Source of the DNA: VRUE01 sp040508545
Lineage (GTDB): Bacteria > Actinomycetota > Thermoleophilia > Solirubrobacterales > 70-9
Assembly (NCBI GenBank): GCA_040508545.1
Contig: JBEVMR010000001.1
Span: 1 to 34,115, forward strand
Direction of reading: 5' to 3'
DNA length: 34,115 nucleotides
Each line of letters opens with the position of its first letter. The first letter of the stretch is position 1. Shown in pieces: positions 7,268 through 15,060 of the stretch. The notes below the pieces were generated by a model, which saw only the letters and a program-made list of their open reading frames with translations, was not told the DNA's origin and did no database searches. The position numbers and the translations under genes are program-made.

Positions 7268-8023
7268 CTAAGCCGCGGGCAAGGCGAAGAAGGCGACCGC
7301 CGCGAAGTGGGCTGCGGCGGCGAGGATCACCAGGGCGTGGAAGACCTCGTGGTAGCCGAAGACCCGCGGGCTGGGATTTGGGCGTTGGGTGGCGTAGACG
7401 ACGGCGCCCACGGTGTAAAGCAAGCCTCCAGCGGCGACCAGGAGGGTGCCGCCCACACCCATCTCCTCCCACATGCCGGGGAAGGCGACTACGGCGACCC
7501 AGCCCAGTGACATGTAGACGAGGGCGGCGACCCATTTGGGGTGCTCGATCCAGACCATCTCGACGATCGCCCCGATCACAGCTCCGATCCAAACCACGGC
7601 GAGGATCGCGTCGGCCAGCGGGCCGTCGAGGACGAGCAGGGCGAACGGCGTGTAAGTGCCGGCGATGAGGAAGAAGATCATCGAGTGATCGAGGCGGCGC
7701 ATCCAGCGGCGCACGTCGGGCCGCTTCCAGTTGACCCGGTGGTAGAGGGCGCTGGTGCCGAGCAGGGCCGAGAGGCTGACCGCGTAGATCGCGACGGCCA
7801 GGGTCGCCTGCGGCGTCTTCGCGGCGATGATCAGCGCCGCACCTAGGACGAGTGAGATGAAGAAGGCCCACTCGTGTGAGACGCCACGCAGCCGCGGCTT
7901 GACCGAGGCGATCGCCTCGGTTGCAGCTTCCTTGGCGGATTCTGCTTTCTCAGTGGCGGCGTTCCGAGCGGCGCTGGCGCGCTCACCCATCCGCTCTGCG
8001 CCCCTGCGCAGCTCATCGACCAT
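7268..8023 (-). CDS. Hemolysin III / PAQR-like integral membrane protein
   Basis: Seven-helix membrane protein of the YqfA/hemolysin III (PAQR, CREST) family. These are putative metal-dependent hydrolases, and a true haemolytic role is doubtful. After residue ~45 the hydrophobic helices carry the family residues: SALYHR (Ser and His), LDHSMIFFLIAGTYTPF (Asp and His) and HEVFHALVILAAAAHF near the C-terminus (HxxxH), which together form the zinc site. Residues 1-45 are an unusual charged, alanine-rich amphipathic segment (GERASAARNAATEKAESAKE). Transcribed away from nrdJ. A candidate structured RNA lies 104-247 nt upstream on the same strand and could be part of its leader. Confidence 0.88.
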   Translation of the reverse strand: MVDELRRGAERMGERASAARNAATEKAESAKEAATEAIASVKPRLRGVSHEWAFFISLVLGAALIIAAKTPQATLAVAIYAVSLSALLGTSALYHRVNWKRPDVRRWMRRLDHSMIFFLIAGTYTPFALLVLDGPLADAILAVVWIGAVIGAIVEMVWIEHPKWVAALVYMSLGWVAVVAFPGMWEEMGVGGTLLVAAGGLLYTVGAVVYATQRPNPSPRVFGYHEVFHALVILAAAAHFAAVAFFALPAA

Positions 8024-8057
8024 GTTCGGAGGTTACCCCCAGTCGTTTATCGCGTCC

Positions 8058-8099
8058 CGGAAATTCCGCAAAACATCCGGGGTTGGCTTGAAATTTCCG
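8058..8099. repeat. 8-bp inverted repeat upstream of the hemolysin III gene
   Basis: CGGAAATT (8058-8065) and AATTTCCG (8092-8099) are perfectly complementary. They lie 35-76 nt upstream of the minus-strand start at 8023. It could be a hairpin in the leader or an operator for a dimeric regulator. Confidence 0.45.
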
Positions 8100-8126
8100 T
8101 CCGAACCAGTGCCGAGGATATGAAAC

Positions 8127-8270
8127 GCGGACCCAACCACCGCAGACGATCGGTTCTCCCCGTGAACTGTGGCGGTACGCCAGGACTGGAAGTCAGTCAG
8201 TAGGTCTTTTCAGACCTAGCCTCATCAGGGTCACTTCCAGCCCTAGCGTGGACTAGCAACCTGGGTCCGC
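8127..8270 (-). ncRNA. Candidate structured RNA (multi-stem, unknown family)
   Basis: About 144 nt fold into a closed multi-branch shape. P1 pairs 8127-8135 with 8262-8270 (9 bp, perfect). P2 pairs 8177-8193 with 8233-8249 (17 bp, uninterrupted). Inside P2, P3 pairs 8201-8207 with 8212-8218 (7 bp) around a 4-nt loop. P4 pairs 8137-8145 with 8167-8175 (one mismatch), with a GTTC/GAAC stem inside. In P2 the two non-Watson-Crick positions are C-A and A-C on the plus strand but G-U and U-G on the minus strand, and the P3 loop is GAAA (GNRA) only on the minus strand. Transcription is therefore probably leftward, as a leader of the hemolysin III gene or a free RNA. I do not recognise it as tmRNA, RNase P, SRP, 6S or a known riboswitch. 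Confidence 0.55.
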
Positions 8271-8638
8271 CATTCCTTCTCTGATCGTCAGCGCCCATGC
8301 GACTGACCATGTCTATCTGGTGGTTATCGAGTCTCCGTATCAAGGTATCCCTTTCCTCCGGACGAAAAAAGGCGATTTTGAAAAGAAATAGTTGAGTGAT
8401 TAAATGGGGGTGTTTTCCCTTCTATAGAGCCAAAAAAAGGCTATCCCGCGAATTCTCCTCTGAAAATTTTTCCGGCAATTTAGTGCGAATCAGCACTTTC
8501 TCAGAGGCGCCGCTGTCGACTTGCAACCATTGAGGAGGAAAGAAACCTTCCTTATTTGCGGCAGAGGACCCGTGTTCCGTCCGAACAACTGGCAATCCTG
8601 GGCAGCTCCCCCTAAAACGCCTCGAGAGGAGAAGTTCG
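8271..8638. other. AT-rich intergenic stretch and nrdJ leader
   Basis: No convincing gene. The stretch, especially 8341-8500, is much richer in A+T than its surroundings. A weak promoter-like pair TTGAAA (8378-8383), 17 nt, TAAATG (8401-8406) would give a long nrdJ leader. The leader has AGCC/GGCT around seven A residues (8428-8442) and a nested hairpin at 8457-8507. A clear ribosome site, AGGAG, precedes the nrdJ ATG. A 32-codon open frame at 8297-8395 is noted separately as uncertain. No cobalamin riboswitch or NrdR box was recognised. Confidence 0.6.
8457..8507 (+). promoter_or_regulatory. Nested stem-loop in the nrdJ leader
   Basis: CCTCTGA (8457-8463) pairs perfectly with TCAGAGG (8501-8507). 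Inside, AGTGC (8482-8486) pairs with GCACT (8493-8497) around a 6-nt loop. It ends about 130 nt before the nrdJ start, in a low-GC context. A leader-control role is inferred only. Confidence 0.4.
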
Positions 8639-11470
8639 ATGTCCCAGACCGCCACCAGTGCTCCGAAAAACGGTCTCAAGGGCCTGGCTATCGAACGCCG
8701 TTTCTCCTCGCAGGGCACGCATCCTTTCGACGAGATCGAGTGGGAGATCCGCGACGCGGTGATCGGCGATCCCGCCGCGCCGGCCTTCGAGCAGCGCGGG
8801 GTCGAGTTCCCCAAGAGCTGGAGCCAGAACGCGACCAACATCGTCGCCCAGAAGTACTTCCGCGGGCAGATGGGGAGCGAGCAGCGCGAGAGCTCGGTCA
8901 AACAGATGATCGGCCGGGTCGCGGGGACGATCTCGGGCTGGGGGCGCGAGGGCGGCTACTTCGCCTCCGACGAGGACGCCGACGCCTTCGAGGCCGAGCT
9001 GACCTCGATCCTGCTCAACCAGAAGGCTGCCTTCAACTCGCCGGTCTGGTTCAACGTCGGCTTCGAGGAGCGCCCGCAGTGCTCGGCCTGCTTCATCCTC
9101 AGCGTCGACGACTCGATGGAGTCGATCCTCGACTGGAACACCAAGGAGGGAATGATCTTCCGCGGCGGCTCGGGCTCGGGGATCAACCTCTCCAACATCC
9201 GCGGCTCGGTCGAGCCTCTCTCCAAGGGCGGGCTCGCCTCCGGGCCAGTCAGCTTCATGCGCGGCGCCGACGCCTGGGCGGGGACGATCAAGTCGGGCGG
9301 CAAGACGCGGCGCGCGGCGAAGATGGTCGTCCTCGACGTCGACCACCCCGACGTCGAGCACTTCATCTGGTGCAAGGCCAAAGAGGAGGAGAAGGCGGGT
9401 GCCCTGCGCGACGCCGGCTTCGACATGTCGATCGACGGCGAGGGCTTCACCTCGATCCAGTACCAGAACGCCAACAACTCGGTGCGGGTCACCGACGAGT
9501 TCATGGAGGCGGTCGAGGCCGGCGAGGACTGGAGCCTGACCGCGCGCACGACCGGCGAGGCGACCAAGACGCTGCCGGCGCGCGACCTGATGAACCAGAT
9601 CGCCGACGCCGCCTGGCGCTGCGCCGATCCCGGCGTCCAGTACGACACGATCATCAACCGCTGGCACACCTCGCCGGAGTCCGGTCGGATCAACGCCTCC
9701 AACCCGTGCAGCGAGTACATGCACGTCGACGACTCGGCCTGCAACCTCGCTTCCCTGAACCTGATGCGGTTCCGCCGCGAGGACGGCAGCTTCGACGTCG
9801 AGGACTTCAAGCACGCGGTCGACGTCGTCTTCCTCGCCCAGGAGATCGTCGTCGGCTTCTCCAGCTACCCGACCGAGCAGATCGGCGAGAACGCCAACGC
9901 CTTCCGCCAGCTCGGCCTCGGCTACGCCAACCTCGGCGCGCTGCTGATGTCAGACGGGCTGCCCTACGACTCCGACGAGGGCCGCAACGTCGCCGCCGCG
10001 ATCACGGCGCTGATGACCGGGCGCGCCTACCGCCAGTCGGCGGAGATCGCCGCCGGCGCGACCGGGCCCTACGACGAGTACGAGAAGAACCGCGAGGCCC
10101 ACAACGGCGTCATGCGGATGCACCGCGACGCCTCCTACGACGTCGACCCGACCGGGATCAAAGGCGACCTGCTCGAGGCAGCGCAGACGGCCTGGGACGA
10201 AGCGGTCGAGCTGGGTGAGGAGCACGGGTATCGCAACGCGCAGGCGACGGTGCTGGCGCCGACGGGGACGATCAGCTTCCTGATGGACTGCGATACCACC
10301 GGGATCGAGCCCGACTTCTCGCTGGTCAAGTTCAAGGAGCTGGTCGGCGGCGGGCAGATGACGATCGTCAACCGCTCGGTCCCGCTGGCCCTCAGCCGTC
10401 TCGGCTATAGCGACGCCGAGGTCGATCAGATCAACGCCTACATCACCGAGAACGCGACGATCGTCGGCGCGCCGGGCCTGAAGGACGAGCACCTGCCGAT
10501 CTTCGACGTCGCGGTCGGCGAGCGGGCGATCTCGCACACCGGCCACATCGACATGATGGCCGCGACCCAGCCCTTCATCTCCGGCGCGATCTCGAAGACG
10601 GTCAACCTGCCCCAGTCGGCGACGGTCGAGGACATCGCCGACGCCTACACGCGCGGCTGGAAGGGCGGCCTCAAGGCGCTGGCGATCTACCGCGACGGCT
10701 CCAAGACCGCCCAGGCGCTGCGCACCGATGCGCAGGACGAGAAGGAGGCCGAGGCTGAGGTCGTCGCGGCGCCGCCGGAGCGCAAGCGGATGCCGCGCGA
10801 GCGCGAATCGATCACCCACAAGTTCTCGATCGCCGGCCACGAGGGCTACATCACCGCCGGCAAATACGAGGACGGCTCGGTCGGCGAGATCTTCCTCACC
10901 GACATCGGCAAGGAGGGCTCGACGATGCGGGGGCTGATGAACGCCTTCGCCACGGCGATCTCGCTTGGCCTCCAGTACGGCGTGCCGCTCGAAGACTTCG
11001 TGCGCAAGTTCAGCTACATGCGCTTCGAGCCGGAGGGTATTACCGGCAACCCCGAGATCCCCTTCGCCAAATCGCTGCCCGACTACATCATGCGCTGGGT
11101 CGCCAGCCGCTTCATCGAGGACACCGAGACGCTGGAGGAACTGGGGATCATGACCACGGAGGTTCGAGCCAAGCAAGAGGCGGAGACCTCCCAGCTCGGC
11201 CTCGGGATCGCCACCGACACCGCCGGGCCGGCCAACGGCGGCAACGGCCACTCCAAGCCGGGCAACGGCAACGGCGCCGAGAAGGCGAGGGCGAGCGGCG
11301 GCGAGGCGGTGCCGGCGGCGTCGGCCTTCACCGAAACCCCACCGGTCCTCCCGGCCAAGATGTCCGGCCTCGACCTCGGCCCCGCCTGCGAGCAGTGCGG
11401 CGGCATGATGCAGCGCACCGGCTCGTGTTACACGTGTTCCAGCTGCGGCAACAACACGGGTTGCGGCTGA
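8639..11470 (+). CDS. nrdJ: Adenosylcobalamin-dependent (class II) ribonucleoside reductase
   Basis: Reduces ribonucleotides to deoxyribonucleotides using a cobalamin-derived thiyl radical, independent of oxygen. The 943-residue length is normal for the long NrdJ form. The radical cysteine lies in NPCSE (C357), with ACNLASLNL (C368) just after. An upstream pair (QCSACFIL, C148/C151) includes one partner of the active-site disulfide. LAPTGTISFLMDCDTTGIEPDF is the conserved catalytic-barrel stretch. A Gly/Asn-rich linker (about 860-885) leads to a C-terminal cysteine module (CEQCGG, then GSCYTCSSCGNNTGC), thought to relay reducing equivalents. The ATG follows AGGAG by 7 nt. It stands alone, and the long AT-rich leader suggests 5' regulation. 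No companion nrdR is in the window. Confidence 0.97.
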   Translation: MSQTATSAPKNGLKGLAIERRFSSQGTHPFDEIEWEIRDAVIGDPAAPAFEQRGVEFPKSWSQNATNIVAQKYFRGQMGSEQRESSVKQMIGRVAGTISGWGREGGYFASDEDADAFEAELTSILLNQKAAFNSPVWFNVGFEERPQCSACFILSVDDSMESILDWNTKEGMIFRGGSGSGINLSNIRGSVEPLSKGGLASGPVSFMRGADAWAGTIKSGGKTRRAAKMVVLDVDHPDVEHFIWCKAKEEEKAGALRDAGFDMSIDGEGFTSIQYQNANNSVRVTDEFMEAVEAGEDWSLTARTTGEATKTLPARDLMNQIADAAWRCADPGVQYDTIINRWHTSPESGRINASNPCSEYMHVDDSACNLASLNLMRFRREDGSFDVEDFKHAVDVVFLAQEIVVGFSSYPTEQIGENANAFRQLGLGYANLGALLMSDGLPYDSDEGRNVAAAITALMTGRAYRQSAEIAAGATGPYDEYEKNREAHNGVMRMHRDASYDVDPTGIKGDLLEAAQTAWDEAVELGEEHGYRNAQATVLAPTGTISFLMDCDTTGIEPDFSLVKFKELVGGGQMTIVNRSVPLALSRLGYSDAEVDQINAYITENATIVGAPGLKDEHLPIFDVAVGERAISHTGHIDMMAATQPFISGAISKTVNLPQSATVEDIADAYTRGWKGGLKALAIYRDGSKTAQALRTDAQDEKEAEAEVVAAPPERKRMPRERESITHKFSIAGHEGYITAGKYEDGSVGEIFLTDIGKEGSTMRGLMNAFATAISLGLQYGVPLEDFVRKFSYMRFEPEGITGNPEIPFAKSLPDYIMRWVASRFIEDTETLEELGIMTTEVRAKQEAETSQLGLGIATDTAGPANGGNGHSKPGNGNGAEKARASGGEAVPAASAFTETPPVLPAKMSGLDLGPACEQCGGMMQRTGSCYTCSSCGNNTGCG

Positions 11471-11482
11471 GCCGCCGAGGTG

Positions 11483-11588
11483 AGGAGGATCGGGCACCCT
11501 CCCCCTGAGGCCGTTGCGCAGCTGGATCGCTCGGCGAACTGCGACTTGCCTGTCCGGGAGCCTCAGTGGGAGGGTGCCCGATCCTCCT
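11483..11588. repeat. Long imperfect palindrome between converging nrdJ and P450 genes
   Basis: Arms 11483-11510 and 11561-11588 are complementary at 27 of 28 positions; the one mismatch is 11504/11567. The 50-nt centre contains a small stem, CGCAG (11517-11521) with CTGCG (11539-11543). It starts 12 nt after the nrdJ stop and ends 10 nt before the P450 stop, so it could end transcription from both sides. The arms are far longer than a normal terminator stem and no T-run follows. Confidence 0.75.
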
Positions 11589-11597
11589 TCGCCATCG

Positions 11598-12938
11598 CTA
11601 GCTGAGCACGACTCGGGCGTTGTGGCGGGGGGTCTCGGTGATGGCTCGCCTGAAGATTCGCTCGGGCCTTGGGTCAGCTGGACGGATCTGGCGGCGTTTG
11701 ACCAGCTCCTTTAGGACCACTGCCATCTCGAACTGGGCAAAGGAGGCGCCGAGGCAGCGGCGGACGCCACCCCCGAAGGGGATCCAGGTGTAGGTGCCGG
11801 GTGGGTTGTCGAGGAAGCGCTCGGGCTTGAAGGACTCCGGGTCGGGATAGATCTCTGGGTTGCGGTGGACCAGGTAGATGCTCGGCACCGCCGACACACC
11901 CGCGGGCAGCTCGTAGCCACCGATCTCCACTGACTCGGTGAGGCGGCGGATGACGATCGAGATCACTGGGCGCAGCCGCAGCGTCTCCTGGATCGTCGCG
12001 GTCAGGTAGTCCTCCGAGCCGGCTTCGACCTCCGCGCGGAGACGATCGAGCTTCTCCGGGTGACGGCTGAGCCGCTCGACCGCCCAGGCGAGCGAGGTAG
12101 CGGTGGTCTCGTGCCCGGCGACGAGCAGGGTCAACAGCTCGTCGCGCATCTCCTCGTCGCTCATCGGGCTGCCGTCCTCGTGGCGGGCGCCGACCAGCAG
12201 CGAGAGAATGTCGTCGCGCTCGTCCAGATTCCCATCCCGGCGGCGCTCGGCGATCTCGCGGTAGATCAGCTGGTCGACCCGGTCGATGCGGCGCCGGAAG
12301 GGGCCGATCCCGCGCACTCGCCCGGGACCGACCAGAAGCACCGGCAACAGCACGCGCGGATTGGTCGTGAGATCGAGGAAATCGCGCAGGGCGTCGCGCA
12401 GCTCGGCCATCCTCTCCCCCTCGCGCACACCGAAGACGGTGCGCAGGATGATGTCCAGGGTGATCGCCTGCATTCGCGGACGCAGTTCGTACGGGGTCCC
12501 CGCCGGCCAGCTCTCGATCTCCGCGGCGGCGATCTCCGCCATCGTCTCGCCATAGCCCTGCATCCGCTCGCCGTGGAAGGGCGGCAGCAGCAGGCGGCGC
12601 TGACCGATGTGGGGCTTCTCGTCGAGGACGAGAATCGAGTTGCGACCGAGGATCGGGGCGAGGATCTGGTTTCCCTCGCCAGCGTGGTAGACGCTCGGGT
12701 CGCCGGTGAAGACCTGCTTGACCGCACTCGGATCGGCCAGGATCACCCATGTGCCTTCGTAGGCGATCTTGAGCGTGAACATGTCGCCGTAGCGGTCCTG
12801 GCAGGAGAACAGCATCCGCCGCGCTTGGCGCGACCAGATCGCCGTCTGAGCCGGGCGAGGCAAAGGCGGTCCCGGCGGAAGGCGTCGCTGCACAGGTCCA
12901 GTGACCGTCCGCGGAGCCGTTGTAGTCGCTGCCTCCAT
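11598..12938 (-). CDS. Cytochrome P450 (CYP110-like)
   Basis: Haem-thiolate monooxygenase of 446 residues. The N-terminus has a proline-rich RRLPPGPPLPRP hinge but no membrane anchor, so it is probably soluble. The I-helix oxygen-binding motif is AGHETT, the K-helix ExxR is ETLR, and the haem-binding loop FGGGVRRCLG has the ligand C395. RRLLLPPFHGERM recalls CYP110-type enzymes that act on fatty acids or terpenes. The ATG at 12938 follows a GAGG. It is divergent from an HSL-type esterase with a 115-nt gap. No ferredoxin or reductase partner is in the window, so electrons must come from elsewhere. The substrate cannot be inferred. Confidence 0.95.
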   Translation of the reverse strand: MEAATTTAPRTVTGPVQRRLPPGPPLPRPAQTAIWSRQARRMLFSCQDRYGDMFTLKIAYEGTWVILADPSAVKQVFTGDPSVYHAGEGNQILAPILGRNSILVLDEKPHIGQRRLLLPPFHGERMQGYGETMAEIAAAEIESWPAGTPYELRPRMQAITLDIILRTVFGVREGERMAELRDALRDFLDLTTNPRVLLPVLLVGPGRVRGIGPFRRRIDRVDQLIYREIAERRRDGNLDERDDILSLLVGARHEDGSPMSDEEMRDELLTLLVAGHETTATSLAWAVERLSRHPEKLDRLRAEVEAGSEDYLTATIQETLRLRPVISIVIRRLTESVEIGGYELPAGVSAVPSIYLVHRNPEIYPDPESFKPERFLDNPPGTYTWIPFGGGVRRCLGASFAQFEMAVVLKELVKRRQIRPADPRPERIFRRAITETPRHNARVVLS

Positions 12939-13053
12939 TGCGCCTCATCGCGACGTTACACCCGCCGGTGCAACCTTCGTGTGAGATCCGTCCTTACTTA
13001 ACCGGAACTCGACACTCCCACCATCGCCGAATCCCATAGCCTGCGCAATCGTC

Positions 13054-14115
13054 GTGCCCCCGCCCCGGCTGCCGACCTCCGTCGAGCACAGGATCCTGCG
13101 AGGCGCCTGCGCATTGCCAAGTGGCTTACAGCGGGCGATTTTCGGTGCGCCCGCCAAGCGTGACGGGCAAGTGCTCGCGTGTGAGATGCAGACGCTGTTG
13201 AAGCTGGCACGGCTGGCCCGCGACGACTCGGCCTCGGAGTCGGGGACGCTTGCTCCAGCGCAGGCCCGTGCCCGGATTCAGGCTGGCGCAGCCGCGGCAG
13301 CAGGGCCGCGGCCGGCGGCTCCTGTGGTCACAGACCTGGCGATTCCCGGCCCGGCGGGAACGATCCCGGCGCGTTTCTACGAGCCGCCGGGCCTGGGGCT
13401 CGAGGACCGGCCATTGATCGTCTACTTCCACGGCGGCGGTTGGACGATCGGCGGTCTCGACACCTGCGAGAGCGTCTGCCGCTTCCTCGCCCTCAACACC
13501 CCCGCCGCGGTGCTCGCGGCCGGCTACCGCCTCGCCCCCGAGCACCCCTTTCCCGCCGCGGTCGAGGATGCGCTGGCCGCCTACCGCTGGGCGGCGGTGG
13601 GCAACTCGCGGCTGGGCGCCGACCCGGCGCGCATCGCCGTTGCCGGTGACAGCGCCGGCGGAAACCTCGCCGCGTCGCTCAGCCTCCTCGCCCGCGAGGA
13701 CGGCGGCCCGCGGCCGGCCATGCAGGCATTGATCTACCCGGTAACCGACGCGGTTGGCGGCCACCGCTCGCGCGAGGAGTTCGCCGAGGGCTTCCTGCTG
13801 ACGCGAGCGGACATGGACTGGTTCGAGCACCACTATCTGCCGCCCGGCGCCGATCGCGCCGACCCACGCATCTCGGTGCTGCGCGCCGCCGACCTCAGCG
13901 GGCTGCCTCCGGCCTACGTCACCACCGCCGGCTTCGATCCTCTGCGCGACGAGGGCGAGGCCTACGCGGCGCGGATGCGCGACGCCGGCGTGCAAGTCAC
14001 CCTGCGGCGCCATTCCGGCTTGATCCACGGCTTCGCCAACATGACCGCAGTCAGCGGCGCTGCCCGCGCAGCGATGCTCGAGCTCACCGCCGCGATCGCC
14101 AGCGGCTTGTCCTAG
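13054..14115 (+). CDS. HSL-family alpha/beta hydrolase (esterase/lipase)
   Basis: Carboxylesterase of the hormone-sensitive-lipase type, 353 residues. The oxyanion-hole motif HGGGW is at about 126-130 (IVYFHGGGWTIGG). The nucleophile is S200 in GDSAGG, the acid is D295 in TAGFDPLRDEG, and the base is H325 in GLIHGFANM. All three catalytic residues are present. The first ~75 residues form the variable cap region. The GTG at 13054 is the earliest usable start; a later start would remain compatible with the catalytic domain. It is divergent from the P450, which suggests, but does not prove, linked ester or lipid metabolism. Confidence 0.92.
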   Translation: MPPPRLPTSVEHRILRGACALPSGLQRAIFGAPAKRDGQVLACEMQTLLKLARLARDDSASESGTLAPAQARARIQAGAAAAAGPRPAAPVVTDLAIPGPAGTIPARFYEPPGLGLEDRPLIVYFHGGGWTIGGLDTCESVCRFLALNTPAAVLAAGYRLAPEHPFPAAVEDALAAYRWAAVGNSRLGADPARIAVAGDSAGGNLAASLSLLAREDGGPRPAMQALIYPVTDAVGGHRSREEFAEGFLLTRADMDWFEHHYLPPGADRADPRISVLRAADLSGLPPAYVTTAGFDPLRDEGEAYAARMRDAGVQVTLRRHSGLIHGFANMTAVSGAARAAMLELTAAIASGLS

Positions 14116-14132
14116 ATACCCCCTGGGGGTAT
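14116..14132. promoter_or_regulatory. CsoR-type operator
   Basis: ATACCCCCTGGGGGTAT is a perfect palindrome around a central T. It matches the known CsoR operator style (TACCC...GGGTA with a G/C-rich core). It lies 50 nt before the DUF4396 start and just upstream of a possible -10 TACGCT (14137-14142). The cognate sensor is encoded by the second gene of the same operon, so copper-relieved autoregulation is expected. Confidence 0.85.
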
Positions 14133-14181
14133 TTGCTACGCTGACTCCCAGACCGGCCAACTGAGATTTCGAGGAGCCCGC

Positions 14182-14766
14182 ATGGACGCCGCCGCTCACG
14201 CTCACGACCACGAGCATCACGCAATGCCGACCGAGGGAAGGGCCCTGACCGCAGTGGCAATCAGCGCGACCCTGCACTGCCTGACCGGCTGTGCGATCGG
14301 TGAGATCGCCGGGATGGCGATCGGCACCGCGCTCGGCTTCTCGAACCTGGGCACGGTGGTGCTCGCGGTCGCCCTCGCCTTCCTCTTCGGCTACGGCCTG
14401 ACCAGCCTGCCGCTGCTGCGCGCCGGCCTCGCCCTCTCGGCGGTGATCCCGATCGCGCTCGCCTCGGACACGCTGAGCATCGCGACGATGGAGGTCGTCG
14501 ACAACGCGATCATCGTCACCGTCCCCGGCGCGATGGAGGCGGGCCTGGATTCGCTGCTCTTCTGGGGCAGCCTCTCCTTCGCCCTCATCGTCGCCGGCGC
14601 GGTCGCGATGCCGGTCAACCGCTGGCTGATCGCCCGCGGCAAAGGCCACGCCGTCGTCCACGAGACCGGCATCCACGGCGGCCCCCCGGTCCGCGTCGTC
14701 GCTTACATCGCCGTCGCGATGGCGATCTTCGGCAGCGCCGTGCTGCTGGCGGAGGTGCTCTCGTGA
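14182..14766 (+). CDS. DUF4396 membrane protein, CsoR-controlled
   Basis: Integral membrane protein of 194 residues, recognised as DUF4396. The N-terminus is histidine-rich (AHAHDHEHHAMP), followed by a first helix with HCLTGCAIGEIAGMAIG, in which His and two Cys could bind a soft metal. Further hydrophobic spans lie at about 53-72, 77-94, 120-145 and 171-192, giving five or so helices. The gene follows the CsoR operator and overlaps the CsoR-type gene by 4 nt (GTGA). The family has no established function that I know. Copper(I) transport or sequestration is inferred from the operator, the sensor and the His/Cys content. Confidence 0.85.
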   Translation: MDAAAHAHDHEHHAMPTEGRALTAVAISATLHCLTGCAIGEIAGMAIGTALGFSNLGTVVLAVALAFLFGYGLTSLPLLRAGLALSAVIPIALASDTLSIATMEVVDNAIIVTVPGAMEAGLDSLLFWGSLSFALIVAGAVAMPVNRWLIARGKGHAVVHETGIHGGPPVRVVAYIAVAMAIFGSAVLLAEVLS

Positions 14767-15056
14767 GCGCCGCGGCGAAGACCCGCGGTTACAGCGCCGA
14801 AAAGGAGGCCGTGCTCAAGCGCCTGCGCCGGATCGAGGGCCAGGTGCGCGGAGTCGAGCGGATGGTCGAGGAGGACCGCTACTGCATCGACGTCGTCACC
14901 CAGGTCACCGCGATCCAGGCCGCCCTGGACAAGGTCGCGCTCGAGCTGCTCTCTGACCACGCTGCGCACTGCGTCGTTGGCGCAGCCAAAGCGGACCAGC
15001 CCGAGCGCACCGAGGAGCTGATGAGCGCGGTCAAGCGACTTCTGCGACACGGGTAG
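14763..15056 (+). CDS. csoR: CsoR-family copper-sensing transcriptional repressor
   Basis: All-helical DUF156-family repressor of 97 residues that releases DNA when it binds Cu(I). The LKRLRRIEGQVRGVERMV stretch is the family's first helix. The metal ligands C41, H66 and C70 have the same spacing as the Mycobacterium CsoR set C36/H61/C65, which favours copper over formaldehyde (FrmR) or nickel (RcnR). The GTG start overlaps the stop of the DUF4396 gene, so the two are coupled. The palindrome at 14116-14132 is the likely target. Confidence 0.92.
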   Translation: MSAAAKTRGYSAEKEAVLKRLRRIEGQVRGVERMVEEDRYCIDVVTQVTAIQAALDKVALELLSDHAAHCVVGAAKADQPERTEELMSAVKRLLRHG

Positions 15057-15060
15057 ACGC

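Noticed and set aside
8201..8235. Hammerhead ribozyme, suggested by CTGATGAG and GAAA on the minus strand
   Set aside because: The GAAA is a hairpin loop within a perfect 7-bp stem and not the conserved core strand, so the three-helix hammerhead junction cannot form.
8127..8638. Cobalamin riboswitch before nrdJ
   Set aside because: None of the conserved cobalamin riboswitch words was found, and the main stems pair better on the minus strand, away from nrdJ.
8422..8901. Minus-strand open frame of 159 codons across the nrdJ start
   Set aside because: It overlaps the well-supported nrdJ N-terminus, its sequence resembles no protein family, and its codon use is poor.
13126..14676. Long minus-strand open frame of 516 codons opposite the esterase and DUF4396 genes
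   Set aside because: High GC content leaves the antisense frame of real genes open. The plus-strand genes have complete catalytic motifs; this frame has none.
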